Assembly (NCBI GenBank): GCA_023957155.1
Contig: JAMLHK010000019.1
Coordinates: 1 to 64,000, forward strand
Direction: 5' to 3'
Origin: Chitinophagaceae bacterium
GTDB lineage: Bacteria; Bacteroidota; Bacteroidia; Chitinophagales; Chitinophagaceae
DNA: 64,000 nt
Position 1 is the first letter of the stretch; every line of letters begins with the position of its first letter. Shown here piece after piece: positions 8,746 through 16,405 of the stretch. The position numbers and the translations under genes are program-made. The notes beneath the pieces were generated by a model, which worked only from the letters and a program-made list of their open reading frames with translations, did not search any database and was not told where the DNA came from.

Positions 8746-9177
8746 ATGGAAAAAGAAATTAATAATAGAGACTCAAAGATATTCATGGAAGAAGTTATAA
8801 TTGATTGGTACGATGGACCTATAGTTGCGTTGGCTAAGATGTCTCGTACTTTAAAGTGGTACTTAGCTAGTATAGTCTATTTTAACCCGGAAACCAATCA
8901 AAGAATTTTTCAATTAATTGAAGTGGAAGATTCTTGGGCAAAGCAAATAAAAAATGATATTCAACCCACTACATACAATGATATTAAGGAAAGAATCAAA
9001 AATAAATTTCTAAAACATGTGTCCGATTTGTATCTTATAAAAGGGCAGTATTTAGATGAGCCTGATTTAAGTATTCGAAAAATTCCCATAGAGAATTTAA
9101 AGTATTATTCAAGTATTGAAGAAGTAATTCGGCAAGACAGTTCGCAATCTCAAAAATGGTTAGATTTCTTTGATTAG
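8746..9177 (+). CDS. Immunity-like protein of unknown family
   Basis: The protein has about 143 residues from ATG 8746; a TTG at 8740 would add two. No signal peptide is present. Characteristic segments are EEVIIDWYDGPIVALAKMS and WYLASIVYFNPETNQRIFQLIEV, which look like a two-strand N-terminal sheet followed by helices. I have seen similar stand-alone immunity-like proteins but cannot name the family. It sits 10 nt after an orphan toxin tail. Confidence 0.5.
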   Translation: MEKEINNRDSKIFMEEVIIDWYDGPIVALAKMSRTLKWYLASIVYFNPETNQRIFQLIEVEDSWAKQIKNDIQPTTYNDIKERIKNKFLKHVSDLYLIKGQYLDEPDLSIRKIPIENLKYYSSIEEVIRQDSSQSQKWLDFFD

Positions 9178-9302
9178 TTTTAATCGGCTTGAAATCGGAG
9201 TTTCTGCTGCCGTAGACTCCAGCCGTTGTTGGTATTTGTAAGTAGATAATGTGGGAGGCATCACCAACAACACCCCCTCTGGTGCAGGTCTGTAGCGCTG
9301 CT

Positions 9303-9468
9303 ATTGTGTGATAGCTGACCTGTTGCCTGCGCGTTACTTGTTTTGCAACAGTAGTAGGCGAAAGTTTATGGTTTTATTATTTAGTGTCTTGTTGGTTTAA
9401 GAAACTAAGATAAGTAAAAACACGGCAGCAGGTCTAACCAGGCACAAGCAATGCTACAGACCTGCGCC
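9303..9468 (+). repeat. Structured inter-cassette repeat, arm B
   Basis: This is the counterpart of 8471-8638. Its folding potential is stronger: the flanking GCAGGTCTGTAGC (9284-9296) is a perfect inverted match to GCTACAGACCTGC (9453-9465), and inside it GACCTGTTGCC pairs with GGCAGCAGGTC with one G-T pair. A toxin tail starts at its right end. Confidence 0.65.
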
Positions 9469-9514
9469 GAGTCGGAAAATTGTAATGAAATATCTTACGA
9501 GTTTAAAGAAATAA
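9419..9514 (+). pseudogene. Orphan toxin tail after repeat arm B
   Basis: In the frame that continues from CCT GCG CCG at 9461 the sequence reads PAPSRKIVMKYLTSLKK and stops at TAA 9512-9514. The immunity-like gene's ATG follows 8 nt later. It is very short, so support comes mainly from the matching layout of the neighbouring units. Confidence 0.35.
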
Positions 9515-9522
9515 TCATATTA

Positions 9523-9951
9523 ATGATCGACTTAACTGATACTAGTCTTTTTCAAGACCTAACATATATCCAGTTTGATAACGCCGGCTTTGATTTACAT
9601 AACGATTATCACTGCGTAGAAATAGCTTATAATTCAAAGGACGATTCAATTCAGTTCACTTTCAACCCAACTAAGAAAGGAATAATAGATATGCAAGTTT
9701 ATTTGTTTTTTCAAAATGCCAAAATTGAGAATCTTAACTTAGTTTTTGAGCGAACCGCAGATACAACTACTATCAATAACTTTTATAGAGGGAAATTTGA
9801 AAGAGAAAATACCCTTTTGGAATATTTGGAAACAGGTGAACGTTTTTTTTATATTGAGTTTGAGGAAGGAGATAAATTTGAAATTTTTGCCAGAAGAGTC
9901 TTTCTTTCCTATCAAACAGTTGTTAAAAATCCATCCAACGCAGGTTTGTAA
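9523..9951 (+). CDS. Immunity-like protein of unknown family
   Basis: The protein has 142 residues from ATG 9523 (MIDLTDTSLFQDLTYIQFDN). An upstream ATG at 9451 would read through the repeat arm and toxin tail and is rejected. The protein is acidic, strand-rich and has no signal: CVEIAYNSKDDSIQFTF, then VFERTADTTTINNFYRGKFE and GERFFYIEFEEGDKFEIFA. The pattern resembles small beta-sandwich immunity proteins, but I cannot name a family. Confidence 0.5.
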   Translation: MIDLTDTSLFQDLTYIQFDNAGFDLHNDYHCVEIAYNSKDDSIQFTFNPTKKGIIDMQVYLFFQNAKIENLNLVFERTADTTTINNFYRGKFERENTLLEYLETGERFFYIEFEEGDKFEIFARRVFLSYQTVVKNPSNAGL

Positions 9952-9965
9952 GTGTCTGTCGTTAA

Positions 9966-10130
9966 CCTTCATGTAAGGTGCTAGGAACAAAGATAGAACA
10001 AAATGGGAAGCCAATTAAGGGCTCCCCAGAACTGACTTCTAAACAAGCTCAAGCCGTTCAAGGCTTAAAGCCAGAAATAAGAAAATCTATAAGACAAATT
10101 ATGAAATGGGTTAGTTATAGTAAACAATAA
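9966..10130 (+). pseudogene. Orphan toxin tail (about 54 codons)
   Basis: The open frame 9966-10130 reads KVLGTKIEQNGKPIKGSPEL, TSKQAQAVQGLKPEIRKSIR and QIMKWVSYSKQ before a TAA. It has no core and no start. The following immunity-like gene begins 5 nt downstream. No repeat arm is recognisable directly upstream of this one. Confidence 0.45.
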
Positions 10131-10135
10131 ATAAA

Positions 10136-10417
10136 ATGGACAACTCTCTTCAATCGGTTTGGATATTTAATGGTCAAGGAGGTAGATTTCCTGGAAGTGT
10201 TTTTATTGACAAGAGTGTAGCTGAAGATTGGATTCGAAAGCATAAATTAACAGGAGTGCTGACATTATATCCTTTAAATGAAGGAGCGTATGATTGGGCT
10301 ATAAGAAAAGGATACTTTACGCCATCAAAAGAGAAAGAAAAGCTACCGGATTTTATAGGATCTTTTTCATCCGCTGGTCAAGAACATTATCACTATTTAG
10401 ATGGGGAATTAGATTAA
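10136..10417 (+). CDS. DUF7710-like small protein, probable immunity protein
   Basis: The protein has 93 residues. The sequence VWIFNGQGGRFPGSVFIDK, then AEDWIRKHKLTGVLTLYPLN, YDWAIRKGYF and FSSAGQEHYHYLDG is a pattern I recall as the DUF7710 family (W-I-F-N-G, L-T-G-x-L-T-x-Y-P, Y-D-W-A-I-x-x-G-Y-F, S-A-x-x-E-H-Y-H-Y). Members are small and often found behind toxin tips, but no biochemical role is known to me. It starts 5 nt after an orphan toxin tail and closes the recognisable pairs of the array. Confidence 0.7.
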   Translation: MDNSLQSVWIFNGQGGRFPGSVFIDKSVAEDWIRKHKLTGVLTLYPLNEGAYDWAIRKGYFTPSKEKEKLPDFIGSFSSAGQEHYHYLDGELD

Positions 10418-10765
10418 AATTGACTTCCAAGCAGCGTTTCGTATGAGCTCCTCCATACTAGCTCTGGTCTTGTAGCCTGGTAATGAGTAAAAAGCCAGAC
10501 CAGGGCTGTTGTATTCTTTCCCAGCCGAATCTCTGCTTTGGCTCATGTTGGAGACTCGGCGCAATATAGTATGATCCGGCCTGACGCTATTGCGTACCGA
10601 CCGGAAAGGCTTCTCGCCGTTGTCATACCTTCGGCAGATAAATTGGTATGCAGGGCGGGTAATGCAGTTGGCGTACCAACAACAGGGAGTTGAAGAAGCT
10701 GGTATATTATTTCAACCTGTGCTGTGGAATGCCTATTACAACGTTTGAAATTGTTTTCAGAGCGA
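10418..10765 (+). other. Degenerate end of the toxin array
   Basis: This 348-nt stretch holds array debris. AGCTCTGGTCT (10460-10470) and AGACCAGGGCT (10497-10507) form an imperfect inverted repeat. A degraded junction motif, ACTCGGCGCAATATAGTATGATCC, lies at about 10553-10576. A frame with no clear start ends at TGA 10746-10748 and reads QINWYAGRVMQLAYQQQGVE then EAGILFQPVLWNAYYNV, possibly a last toxin tail without an immunity gene. No complete gene is visible. Confidence 0.4.
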
Positions 10766-11776
10766 TTAATTAATGATGAGCTTGCAGGGTATCTTCACAT
10801 TGATCTTCCTTTTATCATGGTCCGCTTTTTTTCCCCGGATCATTTCAAAAAGCAACCCGGCCGCCCGTTTTCCCACTTCAAAGAAATCTTCTTTAACAGA
10901 TGCCACCGGCTTATGATCCAGGTACTTAAATAAAGGAAGATTACCAAAGTCCGTAAAGTCTATCGTATGTAACCGGTCCGGGTATTTCTTTTTCAGAAAG
11001 ACAATGGCATCTAATGTAATATCATTTTTAAAGCAGAAGACCGCCGTTGGCGGCTGTTTTAACTTCATCAGGCTTTGCATGGCATGATGGGTTTCCCTCT
11101 CCGTAAAATTCACTTCTTTAATCAACGCCGCATCAGGGGGAATACCGGATTTACGTAATGCCTGCATATACCCTTCAAGACGTGTAACGGATATCGGCAT
11201 GGTTTTCGGGCCCGTAATACAGGCTATCCGCTTATGCCCTTTATTTGCCAGGTAGCAGGTAGCTTTAAATGCTCCTTCCAGGTTATTTACCGAAACATAG
11301 TGGTAACATTCATTCGGAGGCTCCCGTACAATATATATCACAGGTATGCCCACGGCGTTGCATTGCTCAAAGACCCTGGTATCTGTCGTATATTTTGTAA
11401 GCACTACAATCAGTCCGTCTACCCGATTCCTGATCATCATTTGTACAATACCCTCTTCCTTACTGGTATTTTCATGCGACTGTGCCAGAATGATGTTATA
11501 ATTTTCAGCACCGGCAATATCTTCAATACCGTTGACTGCCTCTACAAAAAAATGATCCTGCAGACCCGGGATGATGAGGCCGATCGTAAAACTTCTACTC
11601 AGCTTAAAATGCCGGGCCGATTCATTGGCAACATAATTCCACCTGTCGGCCAGTTCTTTTACCCGTTCTTTTGTAACGGCACTTATAGCCTGATCGTTAT
11701 TCAGGGATTTGGAAACCGTTGACACCGACATATTCAGTTTTAGTGCCAAGTCTTTTAAAGTAACCCCTTTTTTCAT
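10766..11776 (-). CDS. LacI-family transcriptional regulator
   Basis: The protein has 336 residues. The N-terminal helix-turn-helix (about residues 5-24, VTLKDLALKLNMSVSTVSKS, then LN) is the LacI signature, with a hinge helix to about residue 55. The periplasmic-binding-like sensor domain follows (FTIGLIIPGLQDHFF..., DGLIVVLTK, HKRIACITGP). It should bind a sugar or sugar acid and release operator DNA. It is divergent from a secreted glycoside-hydrolase-like gene whose promoter carries a palindrome, the likely operator, and related half-sites lie before the oxidoreductase and sialidase genes. The ligand is unknown. Confidence 0.93.
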   Translation of the reverse strand: MKKGVTLKDLALKLNMSVSTVSKSLNNDQAISAVTKERVKELADRWNYVANESARHFKLSRSFTIGLIIPGLQDHFFVEAVNGIEDIAGAENYNIILAQSHENTSKEEGIVQMMIRNRVDGLIVVLTKYTTDTRVFEQCNAVGIPVIYIVREPPNECYHYVSVNNLEGAFKATCYLANKGHKRIACITGPKTMPISVTRLEGYMQALRKSGIPPDAALIKEVNFTERETHHAMQSLMKLKQPPTAVFCFKNDITLDAIVFLKKKYPDRLHTIDFTDFGNLPLFKYLDHKPVASVKEDFFEVGKRAAGLLFEMIRGKKADHDKRKINVKIPCKLIIN

Positions 11777-11842
11777 TACCTGTTTTTTACGCCGGATCTT
11801 TTTTAAAGCATAACAAGGGATAAAATTAAAGAATAAGTTTTC

Positions 11843-11874
11843 ATTGTCCGGTTACCGGAATGCGCATATTTTTG
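11843..11874 (+). promoter_or_regulatory. Promoter with LacI-type operator for the glycoside-hydrolase-like gene
   Basis: A -33-like ATTG (11843-11846) and a -7 box TATTTTTG (11867-11874) are 20 nt apart, the Bacteroidota spacing. The spacer begins with the perfect palindrome TCCGGTTACCGGA (11847-11859), a typical LacI-family operator geometry. Binding there should block polymerase. The element lies in the divergent region next to the repressor gene. Confidence 0.65.
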
Positions 11875-11921
11875 AATATACTTGTATTTATTTCCTGTTT
11901 CTCAAAAACTGTACATCTGGT

Positions 11922-14342
11922 ATGAATCGTATTACATCTCTTATCGCCATTGTTTTTTTTCTTGTTCCTTTTTTTTCTTATTCCCAGCATATTGATCTTT
12001 CCAAAGCAACGATCTGGGTAAGTAGCGATAAAAAAATATCCCTCGACAAACCCGTACAGGTTTTACGCGAGGAAATTGAGAAAAGAACACAATTGTTGCT
12101 TCCGGTTTCAGCCAAACTGAAGGACGATGGCAATCCCGTTATTTATATACTTACCAATGACCGGGAATCTAAGCTGCCCAAAGCGATACGCGGCGTATTA
12201 AATACCGTACCCGAGCCGGGTAATGAAGGATTCCGGCTGGTAGTCATGAAAGAACAGCATGCCGTAGTGATAGCCGCAGGAGATGCCCGTAGCGTATTGT
12301 ATGGCGTAGGCCGGCTGCTGCGGAAAGCTGATATGCAACCGGGAATATTACAGCTGCCGGATAATCTTGTTCTGTCAACAGCCCCCAAATATCCCATCAG
12401 GGGACATCAGCTGGGTTACCGTGCCAAAACCAATTCATACGATGCTTTTTCCGTAAAGCAATTTGACCAGTATATACGGGATATGGCGCTGTTTGGCGCC
12501 AATGGTATTGAAATAATGCCTCCCCGCACCGATGATGATGACAGCAGTGCGCACATGCTGCTCACTCCGGCAAAGATGATGGTTGAACAGTCGAGGATTG
12601 CCAAATCGTACGGATTAGATGTGTGGATGTGGTATCCGAATATGGGTCCCGATTATTCTGATCGCGATTCAATCAAAAAAGAAATGCAGGAGCGGATTGA
12701 AGTATTTGCCGCGCTGCCGAAATTAGATCATCTCTTCGTTCCGGGCGGAGATCCCGGAGACCTGGAACCGGATGTCATGTTCAGCTGGCTGGGCAAGGTA
12801 GCCGTAGCATTAAACCAGTTTCACCCTAATGCCAAAATATGGGTTTCCCCACAGGTATTTCGTCCCAATCAAAAATGGTTTGACGATTTCTTCCGGCACG
12901 TAAACAGCGGCTACCCGTGGTTTGGCGGAGTGGTTTTCGGACCCTGGGTTAAAATCCCCCTTCCGGAAATCAGGAAACGGGTAAAGGAAAATATACCCAT
13001 CAGGCGGTACCCCGATATCACGCATAGTCTCAGCTGCCAGTACCCTGTACCCGACTGGGATATCGCCTATGCTATGACGTTAGGAAGGGAGTGTGTGAAC
13101 CCCCGTCCGGAGGATGAAAAACATATCCATAACCTGCTTGCTCCCTATGCTTCCGGCAGTCTCAGCTATTCGGAGGGGACCAACGATGATGTAAATAAAT
13201 TTATCTGGAGCGACCAGGACTGGGATCCGCAAACTCCTGTAATTGAAACATTGCGCGATTACAGCCGGTTATTTATGGATGCCGGTATTACGGAAGCGGC
13301 AGCACAGGGCATTATGAATCTTGAAGCTAACTTCAGCGGCCCGCTGCTTACCAACGAGCAGGTTGAGCGCACCCTGCAGCAATGGCAGCATATTGAAAAA
13401 CACGCAACACCCGCGCTGATGAAGAACTTTCGCTTCCAGATGTGCCTGCTCAGGGCATACTACGATGCGTATATACAGCGCAGGCTGATCCACGAAAAGG
13501 CGCTGGAAGCACGCGCAAGGGAAATACTGGAGACCGCAACACCTGAAACGATATCCCTTGCTGTTATCCAGGCTAAAATGATATTGGGAAAAGCTACCGA
13601 AGAGCCTGTAGGACAGGCTTTGAAAGAAAAATGCCTCATACTTGCCGATTCGTTGTACAGCAGCATAGGCGCACAGCTTACCATTGAAAAGCATGGCGCG
13701 ATGCCGGGAAGAGGAAACTTTATTGATAATATTGACATCCCGCTGAACAATAGTTCCTGGCTGCTGGATCAGCTTACTGCTTTTGAAAAACTGGAAGATG
13801 ATGGGGAACGATGGAATAAAATTAAAGAAATGCTGCATCGTACTGATCCCGGTCCCGGAGGTTTTTATGACCATTTCGGATCGCCGCAAAGCAGGCACAG
13901 ATTAATAGCCGATAAAACATGGCAGGAAGATCCCGGCAGCCTGCAATCACCACGCATCAGCTTTGGCGTAGGCGTGATTGGAGAGGAATGGGTACATGAA
14001 GTGCGGTCGCAGGGTTTTTCCGGACAAACCACACCCGGCGCGTGGATGAGCCAGATCAATACATTATACGATACCCCTTTAAAGATCAGCTATGATAACC
14101 TCGATACCACAGCTTCGTACAAAATGCGCATTACCTATACCGGCAGGTTCCGCTCGAAGATAAAACTTATGGCTAATGATCATATCCTTATCCATGATTT
14201 CATACAAACCGGAGAAAAGCCGATGTATGAGTTTGACATTCCGAAGGAAGCCACGGCCGGGGGAAAAGTTATTTTTACCTGGACCTGCGGCGAAGGGCAA
14301 AGAGGATCACAGGTAACTGAAATCTGGCTGATAAAAAAATAA
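11922..14342 (+). CDS. Secreted glycoside-hydrolase-like protein with GH20/GH67-type N-terminal domain
   Basis: The protein has about 806 residues from ATG 11922, which puts the signal peptide at the N-terminus (MNRITSLIAIVFFLVPFFSYSQ); an upstream TTG-type start at 11844 is rejected. Residues 25-130 look like the zincin-like domain that precedes many hexosaminidases and alpha-glucuronidases. The central domain is a probable TIM barrel (YPIRGHQLGYRAKTNSYDAF, GANGIEIMPPRTDDDD, YGLDVWMWYPNM, HLFVPGGDPGD). The C-terminal 100 residues look like a carbohydrate-binding sandwich. The substrate is not predictable; the neighbouring sialidase-like and aldolase genes point to an acidic glycan. The upstream LacI operator suggests induction by substrate. 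Confidence 0.8.
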   Translation: MNRITSLIAIVFFLVPFFSYSQHIDLSKATIWVSSDKKISLDKPVQVLREEIEKRTQLLLPVSAKLKDDGNPVIYILTNDRESKLPKAIRGVLNTVPEPGNEGFRLVVMKEQHAVVIAAGDARSVLYGVGRLLRKADMQPGILQLPDNLVLSTAPKYPIRGHQLGYRAKTNSYDAFSVKQFDQYIRDMALFGANGIEIMPPRTDDDDSSAHMLLTPAKMMVEQSRIAKSYGLDVWMWYPNMGPDYSDRDSIKKEMQERIEVFAALPKLDHLFVPGGDPGDLEPDVMFSWLGKVAVALNQFHPNAKIWVSPQVFRPNQKWFDDFFRHVNSGYPWFGGVVFGPWVKIPLPEIRKRVKENIPIRRYPDITHSLSCQYPVPDWDIAYAMTLGRECVNPRPEDEKHIHNLLAPYASGSLSYSEGTNDDVNKFIWSDQDWDPQTPVIETLRDYSRLFMDAGITEAAAQGIMNLEANFSGPLLTNEQVERTLQQWQHIEKHATPALMKNFRFQMCLLRAYYDAYIQRRLIHEKALEARAREILETATPETISLAVIQAKMILGKATEEPVGQALKEKCLILADSLYSSIGAQLTIEKHGAMPGRGNFIDNIDIPLNNSSWLLDQLTAFEKLEDDGERWNKIKEMLHRTDPGPGGFYDHFGSPQSRHRLIADKTWQEDPGSLQSPRISFGVGVIGEEWVHEVRSQGFSGQTTPGAWMSQINTLYDTPLKISYDNLDTTASYKMRITYTGRFRSKIKLMANDHILIHDFIQTGEKPMYEFDIPKEATAGGKVIFTWTCGEGQRGSQVTEIWLIKK

Positions 14343-14385
14343 GAAGACACGGCTCGCTCCTGTACAATACCGGGCCGGAGATACG

Positions 14386-15369
14386 CTATCTGGTGCAAAT
14401 CCAGTCCATGATCAGGTTTGCTCTTGCACCGGTTTCACCGGTGCTCGGGCACATCCCTTCCCCCCTCAGCTCTTTTACAATCGTTTCCAGTAAAGGCTGC
14501 TGCACATGGGGAGGGTAGGGTACATTATACTCTGCTATTCCTTCAGGCGTTTCCACTTTAATTATACTGCTTTCAAAAAATGAAAAGCCGATCCTGCCAT
14601 TTGACCCGATAAGCCAGGACTGGTCAAGCCGGCTGGACGGATGAACCGTATAGCACCAGCTTCCTGTTCCTACCACACCCGATTCAAACTCGAAATCAGC
14701 AGCCACCACATCATCGGCAGGGTACAACCCCGCCTGATTACATGCAATACCCCCTGCATATTTTACCGGGCCGAGCGCATGCTCCAGGAAATCGAACTGG
14801 TGTGATGCCAGGTCATGAAAATGACCGCCTCCCGAAATACCCGGAAATACCCGCCAGCGGGGCTGAGGATCTGCTCCCACTTCTTCCTGGTATGGCGGCC
14901 AATGCAATGTGATCATTACCATACGGATATCTCCAATCACCTTTTGATCTATCAGTTCCTTAAGCTTTATAAAATAGGGTAGTGTTCGCCGGTAGTATGC
15001 AACAAAAAGAGGGACACCGGTTTCACGACTTACCCGGTTCATCGCTTCACATTCGGTAAAATTCCGTGCCATCGGCTTTTCAACATACACCGGCTTACCT
15101 GCCTTCATCGCCTTAATCGCATATTCAGGATGAACATCGGGCGGAGTAGCAATATATACCGCATTTACCTCAGGGTCCCCGATGAGGGCATCCACATCAT
15201 CGTACCACCTGGCAACACCATGCCGCCGCGCATAATCTGCTGCTTTTTCCCCTTTACGTGCCATTACCGCAACCAGCTTTGAGTGAGGCACTTTATTGAT
15301 CGCCGGCGCTCCGCTCTTTTTTTCAGTTACGTTTCCGCAGCCAATCATTCCCCAATTTATATCCTGCAT
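14386..15369 (-). CDS. Gfo/Idh/MocA family oxidoreductase
   Basis: The protein has 327 residues. The N-terminal Rossmann fold shows GMIGCGNVTEKKSGAP and later the family signature VYVEKPMA (EKP, with the catalytic Lys). The C-terminal GFO/IDH domain includes GGGHFHDLASHQFDFLEHAL with the conserved His pair. It is predicted to be an NAD(P)-dependent sugar or inositol dehydrogenase in the cytoplasm. It sits convergent to the glycoside-hydrolase-like gene and has a TAACCGGA half-site 76 nt before its start, so it probably belongs to the same regulon. Confidence 0.9.
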   Translation of the reverse strand: MQDINWGMIGCGNVTEKKSGAPAINKVPHSKLVAVMARKGEKAADYARRHGVARWYDDVDALIGDPEVNAVYIATPPDVHPEYAIKAMKAGKPVYVEKPMARNFTECEAMNRVSRETGVPLFVAYYRRTLPYFIKLKELIDQKVIGDIRMVMITLHWPPYQEEVGADPQPRWRVFPGISGGGHFHDLASHQFDFLEHALGPVKYAGGIACNQAGLYPADDVVAADFEFESGVVGTGSWCYTVHPSSRLDQSWLIGSNGRIGFSFFESSIIKVETPEGIAEYNVPYPPHVQQPLLETIVKELRGEGMCPSTGETGARANLIMDWICTR

Positions 15370-15444
15370 ATTAGTCTATTCAATATTATCAATACTTACG
15401 ATATATCGTCACAATATAACCAATATCCCTCACCTATATCCTGT

Positions 15445-15452
15445 TAACCGGA
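15445..15452 (-). promoter_or_regulatory. Putative LacI half-site upstream of the oxidoreductase
   Basis: TAACCGGA here (TCCGGTTA on the gene's strand) matches one half of the palindrome at 11847-11859. An 8-mer can occur by chance, so this is only suggestive. Confidence 0.3.
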
Positions 15453-15652
15453 GTTTACAGGGCAGATCGCACAGAAAATACGGGCTGTCAGCGAAATCAG
15501 CCGGGAACCAGGATACCACACGCTATGGTGAATACGACACTTCCCTTATTTTCATTTTATACAGCCACCATCAAAAAAAAATTAAAAATAGTGATAACCT
15601 TTTTGAAATAACCCGATATATAATTATTCGAAAACATTTAAAAACAAAAAAC

Positions 15653-16333
15653 ATGAAACGAATACTCCCCTTCTTAGCGCTGTCCTTACTATTTTACGGC
15701 GGCAGGTCTTATAGCCAGTCATTAGGAACAAAACAGCTTAATTTCGGAATTAAAGGAGGTATTAATATAGCATCCTATATCTGGAATAGTGAATATAAAA
15801 AAGAACAAAAAGAGGAATACAATTCCAAATTCAAACCGCAGATCCTGTTTAATATCGGAGGCTACGCCAACTATTCCCTTAATGAGTCCTTTTCTTTACA
15901 GGGCGGTCTTGCAATAAGCGGAAAGGGATACAAAGAAACATTTACAGACACCTGGGGTGGACTTCCCGGATCAGGTGGTTCCGAGGAAGTAAAGGTCAGT
16001 CACTCCTTATTTTATCTTGAAATTCCGCTGAACGCCGTATATCATTATAAAAATTTCTATATCGGTGCCGGACCCTATTTGGGTTACGGAATATTAGGTA
16101 TCTGGAAATGGAAATCTCCGTCTGACTCGGATTCAGGCAACGCTTTTGATAAAGATGATGACGGATATAATCGTGCAGATTTTGGGGCAAAATTTCAGGC
16201 CGGATACCGCATAAACGACAAGATAAGTGTGGGGCTGGATTACGGATTAGGGCTGACCAAACTGGAGCCGGAATTGAAGAAATATTCTCCAAAAAACGGT
16301 GTACTCTCTGTATCACTCGGCTATTGGTTTTAG
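15653..16333 (+). CDS. PorT-like outer-membrane beta-barrel protein
   Basis: The protein has 226 residues from ATG 15653, which places a signal peptide at the start (MKRILPFLALSLLFYGGRSYSQ). A longer frame from 15296 is rejected because it lacks this. The mature part has alternating strands with Gly/aromatic ends (NFGIKGGINIASYIW, FNIGGYANYSLNESFSLQGG, YIGAGPYLGYGILGIW) and ends in an aromatic residue (SLGYWF), as barrel proteins do. An Asp-rich loop (SDSDSGNAFDKDDDGYN) may bind Ca2+. The function is unknown. Confidence 0.88.
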   Translation: MKRILPFLALSLLFYGGRSYSQSLGTKQLNFGIKGGINIASYIWNSEYKKEQKEEYNSKFKPQILFNIGGYANYSLNESFSLQGGLAISGKGYKETFTDTWGGLPGSGGSEEVKVSHSLFYLEIPLNAVYHYKNFYIGAGPYLGYGILGIWKWKSPSDSDSGNAFDKDDDGYNRADFGAKFQAGYRINDKISVGLDYGLGLTKLEPELKKYSPKNGVLSVSLGYWF

Positions 16334-16360
16334 AGCAACGACAATTATACTTCTCTCTGA

Positions 16361-16402
16361 GGTAACCTGATGTACAACGGTTTAGCCATACATCAGGTTA
16401 CC
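16361..16402 (+). terminator. Perfect 14-bp inverted repeat between convergent genes
   Basis: GGTAACCTGATGTA (16361-16374) and TACATCAGGTTACC (16389-16402) are perfect complements around a 14-nt loop. The repeat lies between the barrel gene (+) and the aldolase gene (-), 28 and 4 nt from their stops. It has no long T tract but could act as a bidirectional terminator. Confidence 0.65.
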
Positions 16403-16405
16403 AGT

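Noticed and set aside
8471-9468. Integron attC sites
   Set aside because: The repeats are imperfect palindromes between small genes, but lack the GTTRRRY core and there is no integrase in the window.
13269-13898. Antisense frame of 209 codons inside the glycoside-hydrolase-like gene
   Set aside because: The + strand gene is long, has a signal peptide and domain logic; the antisense frame shows none.
15296-15652. N-terminal extension of the barrel protein
   Set aside because: The extension overlaps the divergent oxidoreductase start and would bury the signal peptide that begins at 15653.
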